DNA from: Sphingobacteriaceae bacterium UBA6709
GTDB taxonomy: Bacteria; Bacteroidota; Bacteroidia; Sphingobacteriales; Sphingobacteriaceae
Direction: 5' to 3'
Length of the DNA stretch: 45,636 bases
NCBI GenBank assembly: GCA_002454425.1
Contig: DKIV01000012.1
Coordinates: forward strand, 124,819-170,454
Position 1 is the stretch's first letter, and each line of letters begins with the position of its first letter. The notes under the pieces were generated by a model, which had not been told where the DNA came from, searched no databases, and saw only the letters and a list, made by a program, of their open reading frames with translations. Position numbers and translations under genes: made by a program. Below are positions 17,771-27,322 of this stretch, piece after piece.

Positions 17771-18910
17771 ATGAAAGCATTTTACGGCGACATGCGCGTC
17801 GGCATTCTCGGAGGAGGCCAGCTTGGCCGTATGTTAATCCAGGAAGCCATTAACTATAACGTAAGTATCAGGGTACTTGATCCGGATCCGGATGCCCCTT
17901 GTAAAAATATGTGCGATAAGTTCGTCATAGGTTCTCTTACAGACTATGACACCGTTTACAATTTCGGTAAGGGCACAGATATGTTAACTATTGAAATTGA
18001 AAAGGTAAACGTTGATGCTTTGCAGCAACTAGAAGACGAGGGTGTCATGGTATTTCCACAACCTCGTGTAATTCGCCTTATTCAAGATAAAGGATTACAA
18101 AAAGAGTTCTTTAAGCAACATGATTTTCCTACGGCACCATTTCAGTTACTCTCTTCTGCTGCCGCTCTAAAACAGAGTCACGTTCCTTTTCCTTACATCC
18201 AAAAATTACGCAAGGATGGCTATGATGGAAAAGGCGTGTATAAAGTGAAATCTGAAGCCGATCTGAAAGGCGCTTTCGATGCACCATGTGTGGTGGAGCA
18301 ATGGATAGACTTTGAGAAAGAAATTGCCGTTATTGTTTCCCGCAATGAGAACGATGAAATAAAAACGTTCCCCTGCGTGGAAATGGAGTTCAATCCGGAG
18401 GCAAATCTTGTAGAGTTTTTAATTTCACCTTCAACATTGCCTCTTGAAATACAGGTACGTGCGGAGGAATTAGCTAAGAACATTGCCCGGGCATTGAAAA
18501 TCACCGGTCTCTTAGCCGTTGAAATGTTCCTTACCAGAGATGGACAGATTTTAATAAACGAGTTGGCGCCAAGACCACATAATAGTGGTCATCATAGCAT
18601 TGAAGGTAATTATACTTCTCAGTTTGCTCAACATCTGCGAGCCATCTTCAATCTTCCTTTAGGCGACGTTAGGGCTATAAATAATGCCGTGATGATCAAC
18701 CTGCTTGGTGAAAAGGGCTTCGATGGTCCTGCTGTATATGAGGGCATCGAAGAGATTCTCGCTATAGACGGTGTTTATGTACATCTTTATGGCAAAAAAT
18801 TCACGAAGCCGTTCCGTAAAATGGGACATATTACCATTGTCGACAGCGATCGTGATAAGGCTATTGAAAAGGCGAGAACCGTACAGCAAATAGTTAAAGT
18901 TAAAGCCTGA
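17771..18910 (+). CDS. purK: 5-(carboxyamino)imidazole ribonucleotide synthase
   Basis: 379-residue ATP-grasp enzyme that carboxylates AIR to N5-CAIR with ATP and bicarbonate in purine synthesis. The N-terminal fold begins VGILGGGQLGRMLIQEA; the ATP-grasp centre shows YIQKLRKDGYDGKGVYKVKS and VVEQWIDFEKEIAVIVSR; the catalytic tail includes LINELAPRPHNSGHHSIEG. It is 11 bp upstream of purE, with which it works in sequence. An inverted repeat TGTAGCA/TGCTACA at 17700-17728 lies upstream of the start and could be an operator. Confidence 0.97.
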   Translation: MKAFYGDMRVGILGGGQLGRMLIQEAINYNVSIRVLDPDPDAPCKNMCDKFVIGSLTDYDTVYNFGKGTDMLTIEIEKVNVDALQQLEDEGVMVFPQPRVIRLIQDKGLQKEFFKQHDFPTAPFQLLSSAAALKQSHVPFPYIQKLRKDGYDGKGVYKVKSEADLKGAFDAPCVVEQWIDFEKEIAVIVSRNENDEIKTFPCVEMEFNPEANLVEFLISPSTLPLEIQVRAEELAKNIARALKITGLLAVEMFLTRDGQILINELAPRPHNSGHHSIEGNYTSQFAQHLRAIFNLPLGDVRAINNAVMINLLGEKGFDGPAVYEGIEEILAIDGVYVHLYGKKFTKPFRKMGHITIVDSDRDKAIEKARTVQQIVKVKA

Positions 18911-18921
18911 TAAAAGATATA

Positions 18922-19407
18922 ATGAAAGTAGGTATTATCATGGGCAGCAAATCTGATCTTCCTGTTATGCAGGATGCTGCCGACATATTAAAAGAACTGG
19001 GTGTAGCATTTGAAATTACAGTGGTTTCGGCTCATCGTACTCCTGATAGGATGTTTGAATATGCCCGTACGGCAGAGGATCGCGGCTTGAAGGTAATTAT
19101 TGCAGGCGCTGGCGGAGCCGCCCACCTTCCTGGAATGGTCGCTTCGCTGACACACCTTCCGGTAATTGGGGTGCCCGTAAAATCGTCTAACTCTATTGAT
19201 GGATGGGACTCTATCCTTTCTATTCTGCAAATGCCTAACGGAATTCCCGTAGCTACCGTAGCTCTAAATGCTGCTAAAAATGCTGGCTTATTAGCAGCAC
19301 AGATCATCGGAACTTCTGAAAAATTAGTAAGCGATAATCTCAAAAAATATAAAGAATCCTTAAAAGAGAAGGTTCTTGAATCTGCGGCCGAAATGGAGAG
19401 CAAATAA
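18922..19407 (+). CDS. purE: 5-(carboxyamino)imidazole ribonucleotide mutase
   Basis: 161 residues; class I PurE, which converts N5-CAIR made by PurK to CAIR. The signature IIMGSKSDLPVMQDAA is at the N-terminus, followed by VVSAHRTPDRM and AGAGGAAHLPGMVAS, and PVIGVPVKSS. Full length. It follows purK closely in one operon and is convergent with the YqgE gene. Confidence 0.97.
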   Translation: MKVGIIMGSKSDLPVMQDAADILKELGVAFEITVVSAHRTPDRMFEYARTAEDRGLKVIIAGAGGAAHLPGMVASLTHLPVIGVPVKSSNSIDGWDSILSILQMPNGIPVATVALNAAKNAGLLAAQIIGTSEKLVSDNLKKYKESLKEKVLESAAEMESK

Positions 19408-19415
19408 TAAAATCA

Positions 19416-19453
19416 TTCCCGGAGAGCTAATTCCACATCGGTGTCTCCGGGAA
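19416..19453. terminator. Bidirectional hairpin between purE and the YqgE gene
   Basis: Perfect 10-bp inverted repeat, TTCCCGGAGA (19416-19425) and TCTCCGGGAA (19444-19453), loop 18 nt. It overlaps the last codons of the minus-strand YqgE gene and ends both convergent transcripts. Confidence 0.6.
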
Positions 19454-19990
19454 GTTTACGATATGCTGATAACGGGGACCTAACTCCATGATAATACTCT
19501 TCCACAGCTGATCACCCTCTTCCATAAATAGCAGACCTGGATTATATTTATCGCTCACGAGCCAGGCATTCTGATTCAGCTCCTGATCAAGTTGTCCCGG
19601 CTCCCATCCTGAGTATCCCACGAAGAAACGAATATCGTTATCGTTGATCTCACCTTTACGCAAAAGCTCTTTTACACGCTCAAAATTACCTCCCCAAAAC
19701 AAGCCCTTACCAATTTCGGCACCGCTGTCAATCTTGTCGTATCTACAATGAATAAAGTGAAGTGTATCTGTAGCCACAGGTCCCCCCACGTAAACAGGTA
19801 AATCGCAAGTCTCACAATCAGGCATAATTTCAGCGAGAACGGCATCGCTACGCTGGTTCATAACGTAGCCTATCGTCCCTTCGTCATTATGATCGGCCAG
19901 AAGAACCACAGACCTCCTGAAATTGGGATCAAGCATAAACGGCTCCGAAATAAGAAGCCCTGAAGTTTCCGGATGTATATTATTTAACAT
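19427..19990 (-). CDS. YqgE/AlgH family protein
   Basis: 187 residues, the usual length for this UPF0301 family of cytoplasmic proteins of undefined role. Family features include GLLISEPFMLDPNFRRSVVLL near the N-terminus, GTIGYVMNQRSD, PVYVGGPV, and FFVGYSGWEPGQLDQELNQNAW towards the C-terminus. It is convergent with purE and divergent from pdxH. The function is unknown. Confidence 0.94.
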   Translation of the reverse strand: MLNNIHPETSGLLISEPFMLDPNFRRSVVLLADHNDEGTIGYVMNQRSDAVLAEIMPDCETCDLPVYVGGPVATDTLHFIHCRYDKIDSGAEIGKGLFWGGNFERVKELLRKGEINDNDIRFFVGYSGWEPGQLDQELNQNAWLVSDKYNPGLLFMEEGDQLWKSIIMELGPRYQHIVNFPETPMWN

Positions 19991-20068
19991 ATATCAATAA
20001 CAGCGTCAAAACAAGATATGTTTTCATAATGAATTTAGCCAAACACGAGGTAAATCTTTAACAATTGT

Positions 20069-20076
20069 TAAGTTTG
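20069..20076 (+). promoter_or_regulatory. -7 box upstream of pdxH
   Basis: TAAGTTTG matches TAnnTTTG exactly and ends four bases before the pdxH ATG at 20081, another nearly leaderless arrangement. Confidence 0.5.
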
Positions 20077-20080
20077 TAAC

Positions 20081-20734
20081 ATGGCCTTAGATAAAGAAAC
20101 ATTACAGAATCTCAGACAGGACTATCGCCGTGCGCACTTGTCTGAAGATCAGATAAACCCCAACCCCGTTGAGCAATTCTCAAGGTGGTTTAGCGAAGCC
20201 ATGAGTGCTGAAATTATAGAACCCAACGCAATGACGCTTTCTACTGCAACAGCAGATGGAAAGCCCTCAGCAAGAATTATGTTGCTGAAAGGATTTGATG
20301 AACGGGGATTTATCTTCTATACCAATTATGAGAGTCGTAAGGGCATAGAAATAGACGAAAATCCCTATGCCGCGTTAACATTTTTCTGGTTGGAACTACA
20401 AAGACAAGTACGCATAGAAGGAAAGCTCGAACGCATCTCCGAGGAGGAGTCAACTCAATATTTTCACGTACGGCCGCGCAAGAGTCAAATTGGCGCTCAT
20501 GCCTCCGCACAGAGTCGCCAAATACAAAATCGTGAGGAACTGGAAAGTAAGCTCGAAAGTCTGGAATTGAGCTTTGAGGATACTGAAGTAATTCCCAAGC
20601 CACATTATTGGGGAGGATATTTGCTAAAACCTACGTTTATTGAGTTTTGGCAAGGCGGCAGCGGCAGACTACATGATCGCATCGCTTATACGCAGGAAGG
20701 TAACACATGGGTTACAGCAAGACTGGCACCTTAG
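20081..20734 (+). CDS. pdxH: Pyridoxamine 5'-phosphate oxidase
   Basis: 217-residue FMN enzyme that oxidizes pyridoxine/pyridoxamine 5'-phosphate to PLP. Family regions are present in order: the N-terminal LRQDYRRAHLSEDQINPNP, the FMN-binding SARIMLLKGFDERGFIFYTN and SRKGIEIDENPYAALTFFW, LQRQVRIEGKLERIS, and the C-terminal EFWQGGSGRLHDRIAY with substrate-binding Arg/His. It is 55 bp upstream of nuoC on the same strand, so it probably leads the nuoCD transcript. Confidence 0.97.
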   Translation: MALDKETLQNLRQDYRRAHLSEDQINPNPVEQFSRWFSEAMSAEIIEPNAMTLSTATADGKPSARIMLLKGFDERGFIFYTNYESRKGIEIDENPYAALTFFWLELQRQVRIEGKLERISEEESTQYFHVRPRKSQIGAHASAQSRQIQNREELESKLESLELSFEDTEVIPKPHYWGGYLLKPTFIEFWQGGSGRLHDRIAYTQEGNTWVTARLAP

Positions 20735-20789
20735 CATATCTAATCACTTGCCGGTATTAGAACTGCCGGCGACAAATACCCACTCACAG

Positions 20790-21293
20790 ATGTCAATGGA
20801 TATTGAGAAGATCAAAATATTGCTTACCGAAAAATTCGGCGAGGATGTTATTGAGGCTACCGAAGAAAAGGGACTGCAACCAGCCCTATTAATTAAGGCA
20901 GACAGGATTGCAGCGGTATGCCTGGAATTACGCGACAATACTCAGACTTATTTCGATTGCCTTTCCTGCTTGTCGGGAGTGGATTATGGCGAAAAAGACA
21001 ATATGTTTGGCGTCGTCTATCATCTCGCTTCAATACCTCATGATTATCGGCTTACACTTAAAGTAAAAAAGTATCATGACAGAAGCAGGGAAACTCTCCC
21101 CAGCTTCCCTACAGTAACAGGTGTGTGGCAAACAGCCGACTGGCACGAACGTGAAGCGTTCGACTTGCTCGGTATATCCTTTGACGGACATCCTGATCTT
21201 CGGCGAATTCTTCTCCCCGACGACTGGCAGGGATACCCTCTCAGAAAAGATTATATAAGTGAGGAATATTATCACGATATAAAAATAAATTAA
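20790..21293 (+). CDS. nuoC: NADH-quinone oxidoreductase subunit C
   Basis: About 167 residues from the ATG at 20790 (a second ATG at 20796 is equally possible). The open frame extends upstream into pdxH but that part is not family-like. NuoC is a peripheral-arm subunit beside NuoD. The 30 kDa-subunit signature is seen in TADWHEREAFDLLGISFDGHPDLRRILLPDDW and GYPLRKDY. It is a separate gene, not fused to nuoD, which begins 16 bp downstream. Confidence 0.94.
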   Translation: MSMDIEKIKILLTEKFGEDVIEATEEKGLQPALLIKADRIAAVCLELRDNTQTYFDCLSCLSGVDYGEKDNMFGVVYHLASIPHDYRLTLKVKKYHDRSRETLPSFPTVTGVWQTADWHEREAFDLLGISFDGHPDLRRILLPDDWQGYPLRKDYISEEYYHDIKIN

Positions 21294-21309
21294 GTTCGTT
21301 CGGAGTATT

Positions 21310-22500
21310 ATGCCTGAAAACATCTCAATTCCCACCCGCTACCAACAGATCATTGCCGCGGCAAAGCCCACTGAAATGATTATTAACATGGGTCCTCAGC
21401 ATCCTTCGACGCACGGCGTACTTAGGCTGGAGGTCATCACCGATGGCGAAATCGTCAGGGAAGTGATACCCCATATGGGTTATCTGCACCGCTGCTTTGA
21501 GAAACACGCGGAAAATCTCTCACTGCAACAGAGTATTCCTTTTGTTGATCGCCTGGATTATCTGGCATCCATGAACAATAGTCACGCCTGGGTTATGGGC
21601 GTTGAGAAAATGTTGGGTATAGATAAAGATATACCAAAGCGTGTGGAATATATACGGGTATTAGTTTGCGAATTGAACAGAATCGCCTCTCACCTCATCG
21701 CTTTGGGTACCTATGGCATTGATATTGGCGCCTTTACCCCTTTCCTCTGGTGTTTTCGCGACCGCGAACACATCATGAATATGCTCGAATGGGCGTCAGG
21801 ATCACGAATGCTTTATAATTATATCTGGATAGGTGGGCTGTTTTACGACTTACCGGTAGGCTTCGAAGAACGTTGCGCGGAATTCGTAACCTATTTCAAG
21901 CCAAAAATGAAGGAACTTAACGAACTTCTTACCGACAACCAGATATTTATATCAAGAACCGCGAATGTTGGCGTGCTTCCTTTAGATGTCGCTATAAATT
22001 TTGGATGTTCCGGACCTATGCTAAGAGCGTCGGGACTAAAATACGATCTGCGTCGGATAGATGAATATTCGGTGTATCCTGAATTGGAATTTGATATCCC
22101 TTACGGACAGGGCATTATGGGCAAGGTAGGCGATTGCTGGGACAGATATAAGGTTCGGGTGGATGAAATCGAACAATCGTTACGGATCATAGAGCAATGC
22201 CTGGAACGTTTGCAGAGAGACCTGAAAAGAGATGCCTCTTTCGATCCTCGTGCTAAAGTACCTAAAAAGATTGTCCCTAAAGAGCAGGACTTTTATGTGA
22301 GGGCTGAGAACCCCAGAGGGGAATTGGGCTTCTATTTCATTTGTGATGGACGCAGTGAAATTCCCAGGCGCGTCAAAGCCAGGGCACCCAGCTTCCACAA
22401 TCTTTCGGTTATATCTGAAATTTCCCGAGGGATTCTCATTGCGGATCTCATCGCGATCATAGGATCTATAGATATTGTATTAGGTGAATTAGATCGATAA
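21310..22500 (+). CDS. nuoD: NADH-quinone oxidoreductase subunit D
   Basis: 396 residues, full length for the 49 kDa subunit that forms the quinone site with NuoB. The N-terminal NMGPQHPSTHGVLRL, then HMGYLHRCFEKHAENL, RLDYLASMNNSHAW and the C-terminal SFHNLSVISEISRGILIADLIAIIGSIDIVLGELDR are all conserved. It ends in a strong hairpin and is followed by the convergent PUL rather than nuoE, so the rest of complex I is encoded elsewhere. Confidence 0.97.
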   Translation: MPENISIPTRYQQIIAAAKPTEMIINMGPQHPSTHGVLRLEVITDGEIVREVIPHMGYLHRCFEKHAENLSLQQSIPFVDRLDYLASMNNSHAWVMGVEKMLGIDKDIPKRVEYIRVLVCELNRIASHLIALGTYGIDIGAFTPFLWCFRDREHIMNMLEWASGSRMLYNYIWIGGLFYDLPVGFEERCAEFVTYFKPKMKELNELLTDNQIFISRTANVGVLPLDVAINFGCSGPMLRASGLKYDLRRIDEYSVYPELEFDIPYGQGIMGKVGDCWDRYKVRVDEIEQSLRIIEQCLERLQRDLKRDASFDPRAKVPKKIVPKEQDFYVRAENPRGELGFYFICDGRSEIPRRVKARAPSFHNLSVISEISRGILIADLIAIIGSIDIVLGELDR

Positions 22501-22530
22501 CCTAAAACTATTCCTACTTATCTTGTTCCT

Positions 22531-22575
22531 CCCTTGTATTAGTTTCCAATCTCTTTACGGCAACTAATACAAGGG
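22531..22575. terminator. Bidirectional terminator between nuoD and the PUL
   Basis: Perfect 14-bp stem, CCCTTGTATTAGTT (22531-22544) with AACTAATACAAGGG (22562-22575), loop 17 nt, located between the convergent nuoD and GH3 genes. It is the longest perfect hairpin between convergent genes in the window. Confidence 0.7.
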
Positions 22576-22597
22576 TGGAATGATTTTTGGATGCTCG

Positions 22598-24793
22598 TCA
22601 ATTCTCAAGATAACTGATCGAAGTGCGCTGACGAATGTCGCGCGATGAGCTTCCGATCAATAGGTCAAACATACCAGGTTCGGCAAGCCATCTATGATTT
22701 TTTTCACTAAAATATTGGAATGCATCTTTCCCTAAACGGAGTTCAATGTCCCTGGATTCTCCGGTGGCTAAATAAACCTTCTTAAAGGCTTTAAGCTCCT
22801 TCTCCGGACGCTTCTCTGCCGACTTCTCTTGCTTGACATACAGTTGAACGACTTCCGCGCCATTCACCTTTCCTGTATTTTTTATTTTCAGGTGAACGAC
22901 TACAGAGTCTTTTTCCTTACGGGTCTTAACATCTGAATACTTGAAAGAAGTATAGGATAACCCATGTCCAAAAGCAAACTGCGGTGTTACTTTATAAGTA
23001 TCAAAATAACGGTAACCCACATAGATATCATCTTTATAGCGGGCGACGTTATTAACGCCCGGAAAATCGCCAAACTTATGAGCAGGAGAATCTTCCAATT
23101 TCTGCGGGAATGTCATGGGAAGCTTGCCTGAGGGATTCACCTCTCCAAATAAGATCTTAGCCAGAGCGTTTCCGCCTTCCATACCCGCATACCACATCTC
23201 AAGAATAGCAGGGGCTTTATTCACCCATTGCCGCACATCTATCGGTCCCCCGCCAGACAATACGACCACCGTATTGGGATTAGCAGCAAGCACGGCCTTG
23301 ATCAATTCATTTTGTCCGAACGGCATATCCAGATTTGGCTTATCTACCCCTTCGGCATCATAGGCGTTATCATCCCATACGGCATAATCGTAACCATGCG
23401 TCCAGCCAACGACCAGTATCGCGACGTCAGCTTTTTTTGCGGCAGCAACAGCCTCGCTAATCAGCGTTGCATCAGCTTGCTGGTTTTTTACGATTTTGTA
23501 TCCTCGCGAATAGCTTACTGACACTCCGCCTCCCAATAATTTCTTTATTCCCTGTAGCGGCGTAATTTCGTACTTCGCGCGCACCTGCGAACTACCTCCT
23601 CCCATAGCATTTTCGCGATTGGCATTCTCCCCTATCACTGCAACAGTCTTGATGGCAGCTCGTTTTAAAGGCAATACCTCACCCTCGTTCTTGAGTAAGA
23701 CAATACCTTCTTCAGCGATCTTCAGCGCTGTTGCCTGATGTTCGGGAGTATTGCGACTACCTGCTTCCCGTTTATTTTTTCCGAGCATTTTGGTTTTAAA
23801 CATTATCCGTAAAATTCGCCTCACCTTCTCATCTATGAGCGTCTCGGGCACTACGCCTTTCGATACAAGACCCAGGAGACTGTCTGCCATAAAAAACTTA
23901 TTGTAATCAGGCTTTGGCAGCATGCTCAAATCGGTACCCATTTCAAGATCTGTCCCGTTCTTCACAGCTTCAATGGTATTATGCACCGCCCCCCAGTCGC
24001 TCATAAGCACTCCGCGGAACTTCCATTCCCCCTTCAATATCTTATTGACGAGATAATCGTTATGGGTAGCATATTGCCCTCTGAATTTGTTATAAGAACC
24101 CATTACCGTGTTTACGTCAGCTTCGGTGACAGCAGCCTTAAAACCCGGCAAATAAATCTCGCGCAGAGCCCGCTCACTCATAAGAACATCGACGGCGTTC
24201 CTATCCACCTCCTCGTTATTTGCCGCGTAATGCTTTACACATGCGGAAACATCCTGATCCTGAACACCGCGTATGTATCCTATCGCCATCCGCGAAATAA
24301 GAAACGGATCTTCACTGAGGTATTCAAAATTGCGCCCGCATAAAGGTGATCGCATAACATTAATACCAGGTCCCAGGATAACATCTTTCCCCCGCTCCTT
24401 AGCTTCGCTTCCCAATACAGCGCCAAAGGCGTAACCTATTTCGGGGTTCCAGGTGGCAGCCAAAAGATTTCCTGTGGGCAGATAAGTGCCTGCGTCGTTT
24501 GCCGCACTGTCAAGCACCCAATCTCTGCCATGCTCCGGACGCACCCCGTGCGGACCATCTGAGGTTACCAGCTCAGGAATACCCAGGCGTTCAACACCTG
24601 CAGAGGTAAAGGAAGAATTTGCATGTATCATCGCAATCTTCTCCTTTAGCGTCATCTTCGAGATGAGCGTTGTGATTTGCTCCTCCACGTCGTTGATATT
24701 TTCAGATGCCGAATGGCAGGCGCACATAATAGCCGGAATGGCTAATAACATCAAGAATGGGCGTATCCTTAATCGTAATTCCCCGTAGTTCAT
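22598..24793 (-). CDS. Glycoside hydrolase family 3 beta-glucosidase
   Basis: 731 residues. GH3 enzymes release terminal beta-linked glucose (or xylose) from oligosaccharides with retention. An N-terminal export signal ends near two cysteines (C24, C26), so it may be a lipoprotein. Domain 1 has the substrate-binding KH pair (K187, H188) and the nucleophile D266 in VLMSDWGAV. The second domain carries LLKNEGEVLPL and PNTVVVLSGGGPIDV, and a fibronectin-III-like domain closes the protein (GLSYTSFKYSDVK onward). It is last in the PUL, 49 bp after GH2. In a xyloglucan-type locus it would act on de-xylosylated glucosyl ends. Specificity is inferred from context. Confidence 0.93.
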   Translation of the reverse strand: MNYGELRLRIRPFLMLLAIPAIMCACHSASENINDVEEQITTLISKMTLKEKIAMIHANSSFTSAGVERLGIPELVTSDGPHGVRPEHGRDWVLDSAANDAGTYLPTGNLLAATWNPEIGYAFGAVLGSEAKERGKDVILGPGINVMRSPLCGRNFEYLSEDPFLISRMAIGYIRGVQDQDVSACVKHYAANNEEVDRNAVDVLMSERALREIYLPGFKAAVTEADVNTVMGSYNKFRGQYATHNDYLVNKILKGEWKFRGVLMSDWGAVHNTIEAVKNGTDLEMGTDLSMLPKPDYNKFFMADSLLGLVSKGVVPETLIDEKVRRILRIMFKTKMLGKNKREAGSRNTPEHQATALKIAEEGIVLLKNEGEVLPLKRAAIKTVAVIGENANRENAMGGGSSQVRAKYEITPLQGIKKLLGGGVSVSYSRGYKIVKNQQADATLISEAVAAAKKADVAILVVGWTHGYDYAVWDDNAYDAEGVDKPNLDMPFGQNELIKAVLAANPNTVVVLSGGGPIDVRQWVNKAPAILEMWYAGMEGGNALAKILFGEVNPSGKLPMTFPQKLEDSPAHKFGDFPGVNNVARYKDDIYVGYRYFDTYKVTPQFAFGHGLSYTSFKYSDVKTRKEKDSVVVHLKIKNTGKVNGAEVVQLYVKQEKSAEKRPEKELKAFKKVYLATGESRDIELRLGKDAFQYFSEKNHRWLAEPGMFDLLIGSSSRDIRQRTSISYLEN

Positions 24794-24842
24794 ATTTGAG
24801 TCTCTATTGGTTAAAAAATATAGTTCCTTGTAAACATGTATG

Positions 24843-27263
24843 TTATTCGAGTTTAATGGTCAATTCCGCGGATTGAAGCCCCTCCGAAACAGCACGAAGC
24901 TTGACAGTCTCGCGTTTGGCTCCTGCACGTAATATTACCAGAGCTAAGCCATGGAATGCTTTTCTTTGCGATGCTTTGAACGACTCCATGCTTGTAGGAT
25001 CGCCATTATCTACGCCTGCGATGGAAGCTCCTCCAGCAACGGAAAACTGGATAAGATTTGCTGCCTGCGGAATCAGGTTGCCCTGCTCATCCTCTATGCG
25101 CACCGTCACGAATGACAAGTCTTCCTTGTTTGCGGCAATGCGGTTGCGGTCCGCGATAAGCTTAATCCTCGCCGGCGCTCCAGCTGTCTCAAGCTCGCGC
25201 ACCAAAATCGCCTTTCCAGATTTTCTCGACACGGCGCGAAGCTTTCCCGGCGTAAAAGGCACACGCCACTTAACATGGTAAGCGCTGTCTGTCAATGGTC
25301 TTATCCCACACGATTTGCCATTCAGAAACAATTCAATCTCATCAGCCCGACTTCCATACGCCCAAACATCTATCAGCTCCCCAGGCTTCCAGTTCCAGTG
25401 CGGGAAGAGGTGTAAGACAGGCTTATCCGTCCATCTACTTTGATACAGGTAGTAAACATCCTTTGGAAATCCCGCAAGATCCATAATTCCAAAATATGAA
25501 CTCCGCGCGGGCCATGGATAAGGCGTAGGTTCACCCAGATAATCAAAGCCTGTCCATACGAACATGCCCGAAACATGCTTATGGGTATCAAACGCCCGTA
25601 AATTCTGTTCGTGCGTGGCTCCCCAGGGAGTGCGACAATTATCGTAGGCAGAACAACTTAGATCCGCATTTCCATCCTCCAGCGGCTTATCCCAGGCTTT
25701 AGGCCAGATGCGTATACTGTCAGAAGGCATATCATATGCACCTCTGGTTTGTAAAGCGGAAACACTCTCGGTGGCAATCAGGCTCTTTCCCGGAAACATT
25801 TCTTTAAAGGCTTCAAATTTATCATGGTTATAATTATAGCCAAGGAGACTATAAGCGCCAGAACGTATGATGTTATTACTGGTATCAATAGCGTTGGTAG
25901 CAGAAGTAATCGGCCGACTATCAACAGACCGCGCAATACGGCAAAGTTCCCTGGCGATGACTCTTCCGGAAGTATCACTACCGCTACCCCATTGCTCCTG
26001 AATCTCATTACCGATACTCCAAACAACTACCGAAGGATGATTCCTGTCTCGCTTCAATTGATCTATCAAATCTCGCTTATGCCACTTATCCCAATCCAGG
26101 CTATAATCAAATTTGTTCTTACCCTTTTTCCATACATCGAATACCTCATCCATCACCAGAAACCCCATCCGATCACAAAGATTTAAAAACTCCTCCGCAG
26201 GGGCATTGTGAGATGTTCTGATACCATTGCAGCCCATGGCTTTTAATATTTCAAGCTGTCGTTCAGCCGCGCGACGATTAAAGGCTGCTCCCAATGCTCC
26301 CAAATCATGGTGCAAACATACTCCCCGTATTCTCAGGACACGTCCATTTAACACCAACCCGCTATCTCTATCAAAATGAAACTCCCGCAAGCCTAAGGGA
26401 GTTATATAGGTATCCTGAAGCGCCCCTCCTACTGATACACGTGTTTCTACATGATACATATAGGGAGAAACGTCAGACCATAAATGAGGATTTAGAATGA
26501 CGAAGCGCTGTGTCAGGGAGCTGTCTCCATGGATTCTCAATCCAGTAGACACGCGAGCGACTAATTTGCCTGAGGAGTCTCTCACACTACTTTCAACCCT
26601 TGCGGAAGCATATGCTCCCGTACTATTAAAAAGGTCCAGGCCCAATGTAAATTCCGCTCGTTTGGGGGTTAATTTTGATATCTTTATTACTGAACCCCAT
26701 TCAGATACGCCGACCTTACCCATTGTTATCAGCTTCACATCGCGATAAATCCCCGAACCTGAATACCATCGGGAATTCGGCTGCTGAGAATTATCGACGT
26801 TAACAGCAATTACATTCTTGCCTCCGAAATTCAAGTAGCGACTTAACTCATATCGAAAAGCGATATAACCATTAGGCCGATGTCCGAGAAAATGACCATT
26901 TATCCATACGCTGCTATTGCGATAAACGCCATCAAACGCTATAAATATCAATTTATCATGATCCTGCTTACCAACAGTAAAGGTCTTCCTATACCAGGCC
27001 TTTCCTCCGGGCAAAGCACCTCCTCCCGGCGTCGCTGGATGGTCTTTGCTAAAGGGACCAAAAATACTCCAGTCATGCGGTAAGTCGACAGCCTCCCATC
27101 CCGAGTCATCATATTGAACAGAGGCGGCTCCCTTACTCTCACCAAGATGGAATTTCCAGTTATCGTTAAACCCGACCGTGCGTCGCCCGGTAGTTTGCGC
27201 ATTCAATAAAGAATAGCTCAACAACAGAAACGACAGGGTAATCAGACTCTTTATCCTCTTCAT
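24843..27263 (-). CDS. Glycoside hydrolase family 2, probable beta-galactosidase
   Basis: 806 residues with a signal peptide (first 22 residues, ending NAQ). The GH2 architecture is complete: sugar-binding jelly roll (about 27-180, with LPHDWS and SGSGIYRDV), Ig-like domain, TIM barrel, then C-terminal Ig-like domains. The acid/base is E420 in VVWSIGNE and the nucleophile E499 in LIATES. GH2 members may be beta-galactosidases, mannosidases or glucuronidases; the GRGxxxHHD-like segment RIRGVCLHHDLGALG and the PUL partners favour galactosidase. It lies 111 bp after the lipoprotein gene, across a hairpin. Confidence 0.93.
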   Translation of the reverse strand: MKRIKSLITLSFLLLSYSLLNAQTTGRRTVGFNDNWKFHLGESKGAASVQYDDSGWEAVDLPHDWSIFGPFSKDHPATPGGGALPGGKAWYRKTFTVGKQDHDKLIFIAFDGVYRNSSVWINGHFLGHRPNGYIAFRYELSRYLNFGGKNVIAVNVDNSQQPNSRWYSGSGIYRDVKLITMGKVGVSEWGSVIKISKLTPKRAEFTLGLDLFNSTGAYASARVESSVRDSSGKLVARVSTGLRIHGDSSLTQRFVILNPHLWSDVSPYMYHVETRVSVGGALQDTYITPLGLREFHFDRDSGLVLNGRVLRIRGVCLHHDLGALGAAFNRRAAERQLEILKAMGCNGIRTSHNAPAEEFLNLCDRMGFLVMDEVFDVWKKGKNKFDYSLDWDKWHKRDLIDQLKRDRNHPSVVVWSIGNEIQEQWGSGSDTSGRVIARELCRIARSVDSRPITSATNAIDTSNNIIRSGAYSLLGYNYNHDKFEAFKEMFPGKSLIATESVSALQTRGAYDMPSDSIRIWPKAWDKPLEDGNADLSCSAYDNCRTPWGATHEQNLRAFDTHKHVSGMFVWTGFDYLGEPTPYPWPARSSYFGIMDLAGFPKDVYYLYQSRWTDKPVLHLFPHWNWKPGELIDVWAYGSRADEIELFLNGKSCGIRPLTDSAYHVKWRVPFTPGKLRAVSRKSGKAILVRELETAGAPARIKLIADRNRIAANKEDLSFVTVRIEDEQGNLIPQAANLIQFSVAGGASIAGVDNGDPTSMESFKASQRKAFHGLALVILRAGAKRETVKLRAVSEGLQSAELTIKLE

Positions 27264-27322
27264 GTATTAAGAAATTGGCTACGAACAACGTTTATCATTA
27301 TTCAGTGATTTATAATTCCTGA

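Noticed and set aside
20640..20789. N-terminal extension of nuoC overlapping pdxH
   Set aside because: It lies out of frame inside pdxH and shows no NuoC similarity; the ATG at 20790 fits the family.
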